A stretch of 64,000 bases of DNA from an uncultured bacterium. Lineage in GTDB: Bacteria > Planctomycetota > Uabimicrobiia > Uabimicrobiales > JABWCH01. Below are positions 60,067-64,000 of this stretch, one piece after another. The DNA lies in the NCBI GenBank assembly GCA_938003875.1, contig CALKWO010000414.1, positions 26,355 through 90,354 on the forward strand, read 5' to 3'. Made by a program: the position numbers and the translations under genes. How positions within the stretch are numbered: position 1 is the first letter of the stretch; the number at the start of each line of letters is the position of its first letter. The notes under the pieces were generated by a model. That model saw only the letters and a list, made by a program, of their open reading frames with translations, was not told the DNA's origin and ran no database searches.

Positions 60067-60418
60067 AAGAGAACAAAGTACCATCTGGAATGTCTATGGT
60101 ACTTTATCCCATCCTTTTTATTCTGCGTTTTTAGTATTGCATATCTTATATCAACCGCTTGAAGTTCTCTCAAATGATTCCTTTTAGTTTGTTATGCTAT
60201 AGTTTTCCAAAAAACGTGAGAAAAATTTATGCTTTTTTATGTTGCATTTGTGCTGGCAGATTTTGTTCTCTTTTGGAAATTTAGCTTTTTTTGTAATAGT
60301 CAAAGTGATCCTGTGCAAAATGAGCAGTGCTATAAAATAGCATCTGCTCCATTGTGCGGTTAGACAACATCTTGACCAGAACAAAATTTAGCTTTTTTTA
60401 TTCTAGGAAAAATATATT
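60067..60418. other. Intergenic region upstream of the pseudouridine synthase
   Basis: Contains hairpin repeat A copy 2 (60312-60357). No gene was seen. Confidence 0.5.
60312..60357. repeat. Hairpin repeat A, copy 2 (inverted)
   Basis: TGTGCAAAATGAGCAGTGCT and AGCATCTGCTCCATTGTGC around ATAAAAT. It is the reverse complement of the element at 35439, including its flank CAAAGTGATCC. Confidence 0.7.
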
Positions 60419-61171
60419 ATGGAAAGACTGCAAAAGATTTTAGCAGCCGCGGGATTAGGTTCTCGCAGAGAGTGTGAAGAACTCATTGCTCAGGGACGAG
60501 TTTCTGTAGATGATAAAATTATAAAAGAAACAGGTGTAAAAGTAGATCCTGATACACAGAGAATTTGCTGCGATGGTGAAGTAATCAAACAGGAAAAGAA
60601 ACGATGCTTTCTTTTTTATAAGCCCAAAAATTGCGTTTGTACAAATGCAGAGGGTGAAGAGTTGAGAGTTGTGGATTTTTTTAAATCGCTTTCCTATCGC
60701 CTTTTTACTATTGGCAGGCTGGATAAAGATTCTGAAGGGCTGATTTTAGTTACAAACGATGGCAACCTTACCCAAACGCTTGCTCATCCTCGCTATGAAG
60801 TAGAAAAAGTGTATAGAGTCACGGTCAAAGGTCGAGTCTCCCCAGAAACTGTAGAGAAAATTCGCGATGGTATATGGATCAGTGAAGGTAAAGTTACGCC
60901 TACAGATGTCCGCTTTGTGAAAGGGAATCAGTCCTCTTCTATATTAGAGATGACATTGTCAGAAGGAAAAAACAGAGCAATTCGTAGGGCGCTAGCCAAG
61001 GTAGGGCATTCTGTAAGCAGACTGGTTCGTATTCGTTTTGGTATCTTTGAGATAGGGGATCTCAAACCAGGAAAATATCGCCTTGTTATGGAGAAAGAGC
61101 TGGAAAAAGCCGTATCTCAAGGAAAAAAGAATATTCAAAGGGCAGCAGCAGGCAAAAAAGACAAAAAGTAA
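60419..61171 (+). CDS. RsuA/RluB-family pseudouridine synthase
   Basis: 250 residues. The S4 RNA-binding domain comes first (MERLQKILAAAGLGSRRECE, LIAQGRVSVDDK), then the catalytic domain with GRLDKDSEGLILVTNDG (catalytic Asp of R-L-D), VEKVYRVTVKGRVS and EGKNRAIRRALAKVGHSVSR. It modifies rRNA (16S or 23S uridine), most like RluB/RluE-type enzymes. The Lys-rich tail is common. It is followed 14 bp later by the M16 peptidase, probably on one transcript. Confidence 0.93.
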   Translation: MERLQKILAAAGLGSRRECEELIAQGRVSVDDKIIKETGVKVDPDTQRICCDGEVIKQEKKRCFLFYKPKNCVCTNAEGEELRVVDFFKSLSYRLFTIGRLDKDSEGLILVTNDGNLTQTLAHPRYEVEKVYRVTVKGRVSPETVEKIRDGIWISEGKVTPTDVRFVKGNQSSSILEMTLSEGKNRAIRRALAKVGHSVSRLVRIRFGIFEIGDLKPGKYRLVMEKELEKAVSQGKKNIQRAAAGKKDKK

Positions 61172-61185
61172 AAGAAAGGGAAAAT

Positions 61186-63843
61186 TTGAAAAGAAGCTAT
61201 ACTTCCATACAAGACTCACAGACAGGAATTTATCGAACAAAATTTGCTAATGGCCTAGAGCTATTTCTTATGGAAAAAACTCATCTGCCTGTTGTCACAG
61301 TTATGATTACCTATCGCTTTGGAGGAGCAAATTCTACTCCAGGAACAACAGGGGTCGCCCACTTGATAGAACACCTTATGTTTAAAGGGACAAAAAAGTT
61401 CGCAAAAGGGGAGATAGATTCTCTGACACAAATGCTAGGAGGTTCTAACAACGCATTCACAGGCAATGACTATACTTCCTATTTTTTCAATTTTACTAAA
61501 GAATATTGGGAAAAGGCACTGGAAATAGAATCCGACCGTATGGTGAATTGCATTTGGGATAAAAAAGAATTTGCAGCAGAAAAAAAAGTAGTCCTGGAAG
61601 AGCTAGCCTCTTCCCAGGATTCTCCCTATGAATATCTGGCGCAGGAAGCAGAGACAGCGTTCTATAAATTTCATCCTTATCGCTATCCCATTCTAGGATG
61701 GAAAGAAGATCTGGAAAGCCTTACAATAGAAGATATAGATCGTTATTATAAGACATATTACGCGCCGAACAATGCAATTATTGTTATTGTTGGCGATGTA
61801 AACAACCATGATGCTATAGAAAAGGTAAACCAATATTTTGGACATATCCCCTCTCAAAAAATACCAGCGCAAATCTTTCGTAAAGAGATAGCTTCAAAAA
61901 ATAGAAAGCGTCTTAATCTCTATTCCCAAACAGAAATAGGACGCTTTGCTTTCCTGTTTCCAACATGCGCTTGTGGTTCTGAAGATGAAGTCGCCCTGGA
62001 CTTGATTGATATTATCCTGAGTACGGGGAAAACTTCCCGTTTATACAACCGTCTTGTTTTGCAAGATCACGTTCTTCAAAAAATAGGAACCCATAACAAT
62101 ATTCACATAGGAGGTGGTGTTTTCTGGATTACAGGAGAGCTGATCCCTCATATAAACCCTATCCAGATTGAAAAGATCATCCAGGAAGAACTGGAGATTA
62201 TGAAAAATGAAAAAGTAAGCGAATATGAGCTGATAAAAGCCAAGAATATTTCACTTTCTGGAACGATTTTTCACCAGGAAACGACATACGATATAGCGGA
62301 CAGAATTTCTCAGAACGTTATAGAAAAATATTCTCTTTCCTTAGACGATGCTATGGAAAAAATTCAGAAAACCACCCAGAAAGACATACAAAGAGTTTTC
62401 CAAAAATACTTTGTTTTAGAAAAATCTCTTTTTGCATGGTCTTTGCCTGAAAAAGAAAAAAAGCTATTTCATAAAAAGCTGAAAGCAGAAAAGAAAACCA
62501 TAGAAGAAAAAATTCCCACTCTTTATAAAGAGCGCAAAGTTTCTTTTAAATATGGCACAGGTGTCAAGAAAAAAGAGGGGATTTTCGATGTGCAAAGATA
62601 TACCCTGGATAACGGCATCCAGTTGATGGTTTTAGAAAACCATGCCATACCTTGTGCCTGTATGAAATTACATTTTTTGGATGCTATGGGAATCGATCCT
62701 CCAGGCAAAGAAGGCATGAACTATCTTCTGGCGAACCTTCTGACCGAGGGAACACAAAGTATGAGCGCAGAGGAAATTTCTCATGCAATGGAATTTATAG
62801 GGGCCAGTCTGTCAGGAGGATGCAATGGAATGACGGCAAAATTCATTGCCCAGGACTTCGAGATGGTTCTTGGAATGATGGCAGAAATTGTTCAGAAGCC
62901 TTTATTCCCCGAAGATTCCTTGCGCAGAGAAAAAAGAAAATTGTGCGCCAAATTTGCCAGTATGAAAGACGACCCTTATTCCAAAGGAATCATTGCTTTC
63001 CGCAAGTTAGTCTATGGAAAGCATCCCTATGGGAGGTCGGCACTAGGATCGCCTAAAAGTGTAGCTAGTATAGAGGTAAAAGATTTACAGGAATATCATA
63101 AAAAATATTTTGTTCCCGAACGATGCATTTTAAGTATTGTAGGGGATGTAGATGCTCAGGAAGCATATCGGCTTGTGCAAAAAAGCTTTGGAGAGTGGCA
63201 AAGAAAGCCAGGCAAAGCATATCTTTTTGAGGAGATTCCCTTTCCCAAAAAACCTGTCATCAAGTATATTCCCATGAAAAAAGAACAGCTCATAGTTTAT
63301 TTTGGCCACCTTGGTATCCGAAGAACAAACCCTGATTATTACAAACTGATTCTTTTGGAGCAGATTTTAGGACAAGGACAAGGCTTTACAGATCGGCTTT
63401 CCAAAAAGATTCGAGAAGAGTATGGTCTTTGCTACAATGTAGAATGCTCTTTGACTTCCTGCGCCGAGAGAGAGCCAGGGTTTATGGCAGCTTTCCTCGC
63501 TACAACGCCTAAAAACTATCCTTTGGCCATGAAAACACTGAAAGAAGAGATGATTCTTGTACAGCAAAAAGGAGTAACCCAGGAAGAGCTGGAAAGTGCC
63601 AGGTCTTATCTAAAAGGACGCGTTGTCTTCAATCTCGAAGAAAGCGAAGCTTTAGCAAACTATCTTTTGCATTCCCATATTTTTAAACTGGGGACAGACT
63701 ATGTCAACCAATTCCCCAAAATTCTCGATAGTATAACTCTATCTGACATCCAGGAAGTTGCGAGCCGATATCTCCACCCTGAGGTAGCAACCACGATTGT
63801 AGTGGGTCCAGTAGAGGAAATTTCCATTGAGCGTAACCGCTAA
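61186..63843 (+). CDS. M16 family zinc metallopeptidase (insulinase/pitrilysin type)
   Basis: 885 residues with two M16 halves; the start is TTG at 61186 after AAGGG. The first half has the inverted zinc motif GVAHLIEHLMFKGT (His59, Glu62, His63) and the distal ligand Glu139 in EKKVVLEELASS, so it is active. The second half (from about residue 470) lacks HxxEH (GMNYLLANLLTEG in that position), the usual inactive lid. No signal peptide, so the protein is cytoplasmic. It follows the pseudouridine synthase gene. Confidence 0.93.
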   Translation: MKRSYTSIQDSQTGIYRTKFANGLELFLMEKTHLPVVTVMITYRFGGANSTPGTTGVAHLIEHLMFKGTKKFAKGEIDSLTQMLGGSNNAFTGNDYTSYFFNFTKEYWEKALEIESDRMVNCIWDKKEFAAEKKVVLEELASSQDSPYEYLAQEAETAFYKFHPYRYPILGWKEDLESLTIEDIDRYYKTYYAPNNAIIVIVGDVNNHDAIEKVNQYFGHIPSQKIPAQIFRKEIASKNRKRLNLYSQTEIGRFAFLFPTCACGSEDEVALDLIDIILSTGKTSRLYNRLVLQDHVLQKIGTHNNIHIGGGVFWITGELIPHINPIQIEKIIQEELEIMKNEKVSEYELIKAKNISLSGTIFHQETTYDIADRISQNVIEKYSLSLDDAMEKIQKTTQKDIQRVFQKYFVLEKSLFAWSLPEKEKKLFHKKLKAEKKTIEEKIPTLYKERKVSFKYGTGVKKKEGIFDVQRYTLDNGIQLMVLENHAIPCACMKLHFLDAMGIDPPGKEGMNYLLANLLTEGTQSMSAEEISHAMEFIGASLSGGCNGMTAKFIAQDFEMVLGMMAEIVQKPLFPEDSLRREKRKLCAKFASMKDDPYSKGIIAFRKLVYGKHPYGRSALGSPKSVASIEVKDLQEYHKKYFVPERCILSIVGDVDAQEAYRLVQKSFGEWQRKPGKAYLFEEIPFPKKPVIKYIPMKKEQLIVYFGHLGIRRTNPDYYKLILLEQILGQGQGFTDRLSKKIREEYGLCYNVECSLTSCAEREPGFMAAFLATTPKNYPLAMKTLKEEMILVQQKGVTQEELESARSYLKGRVVFNLEESEALANYLLHSHIFKLGTDYVNQFPKILDSITLSDIQEVASRYLHPEVATTIVVGPVEEISIERNR

Positions 63844-63856
63844 TGTGTTCAAGAAT

Positions 63857-63950
63857 TTTTTAGGAATCAGAATTAAATAACTTCCCCATTTCGAAAAAAA
63901 ATTTACCGCAGAGGCGCAGAGATCGCAGAGAAGAGAAAATTTTAAATTAT
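63857..63950. repeat. Truncated repeat B start joined to an R2 repeat
   Basis: GGAATCAGAATTAAATAACT matches the left end of repeat B. It runs directly into ACCGCAGAGGCGCAGAGAT, an R2-type 'cgcagag' repeat. Confidence 0.6.
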
Positions 63951-64000
63951 ACCTACGTTCCGCAGCTTCTAGGAAGAAAAAAAGTATTTTAAGCGGATAG

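Noticed and set aside
1..64000. CRISPR arrays
   Set aside because: The repeats seen are inverted and dispersed, not regularly spaced direct repeats, and no cas gene is present.
1..64000. tRNA or rRNA genes
   Set aside because: No tRNA-like cloverleaf with GGTTCGA-type T loop and no rRNA segment were recognised by eye. A tRNAscan run could still find one.

Overview
The window is an AT-rich chromosomal segment of a Gram-negative (diderm) bacterium. Pointers are a beta-barrel outer-membrane protein ending in Phe (56795-59002), an MCE/Mla-type lipid-transport operon, lipoproteins with lipoboxes, and secreted proteins with PEP-CTERM-like sorting tails. Ser/Thr kinases fused to zinc-ribbon, PilB-N-like and FGE-sulfatase modules, a giant alpha-2-macroglobulin and a RuBisCO-like protein recall the Planctomycetota/PVC group. 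That placement is inference; no rRNA is present. I saw no rRNA, tRNA, CRISPR array, intact transposase or phage gene.

Layout. 1-8.9 kb: accessory and surface genes (lipoprotein, unknown protein, bacterial PARG, secreted propellers, PEP-CTERM proteins), with palindromic repeats and a restriction-subunit remnant. 8.9-12.6 kb: HEAT-like membrane protein, metallophosphoesterase, MurJ. 12.7-17.9 kb (minus): an orphan cytochrome b, a pseudokinase, an active Ser/Thr kinase and an FGE-sulfatase domain whose frame meets the kinase at an A10 tract. 18-22.6 kb: M4 protease, coiled-coil secreted protein, PIN toxin-antitoxin pair, PEP-CTERM gene, and a MITE with an 8-bp target duplication. 22.7-28.2 kb: alpha-2-macroglobulin. 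28.6-30.6 kb: groES-groEL. 31-34 kb: MCE ATPase and MCE protein followed by an MBL-fold enzyme. 34.3-39.9 kb: two small unknowns, clpC, rsfS, a secreted lipase-like protein. 40-46.9 kb: unknown nuclease-fold-like protein, secreted EEP phosphodiesterase, GT39-like membrane protein, BatA/VWA protein, class-III aminotransferase. 46.9-50 kb (minus): split transketolase plus RuBisCO-like protein. 50.2-53.2 kb (minus): four-gene signalling operon (PilB-N domain; HU-HU-receiver-HATPase fusion; helical protein; JAMM protease). 53.6-63.8 kb: atypical metallopeptidase-like protein, a coiled-coil membrane protein paired with an outer-membrane barrel, an unknown, an RsuA/RluB pseudouridine synthase and an M16 peptidase.

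The systems most worth attention are the RuBisCO-like/transketolase operon, which looks like an uncharacterised sugar-phosphate pathway; the HU-receiver-anti-sigma-kinase fusion operon with a JAMM protease; and the possible slippage-coupled kinase/FGE protein. Intergenic DNA carries at least five families of dispersed inverted repeats.
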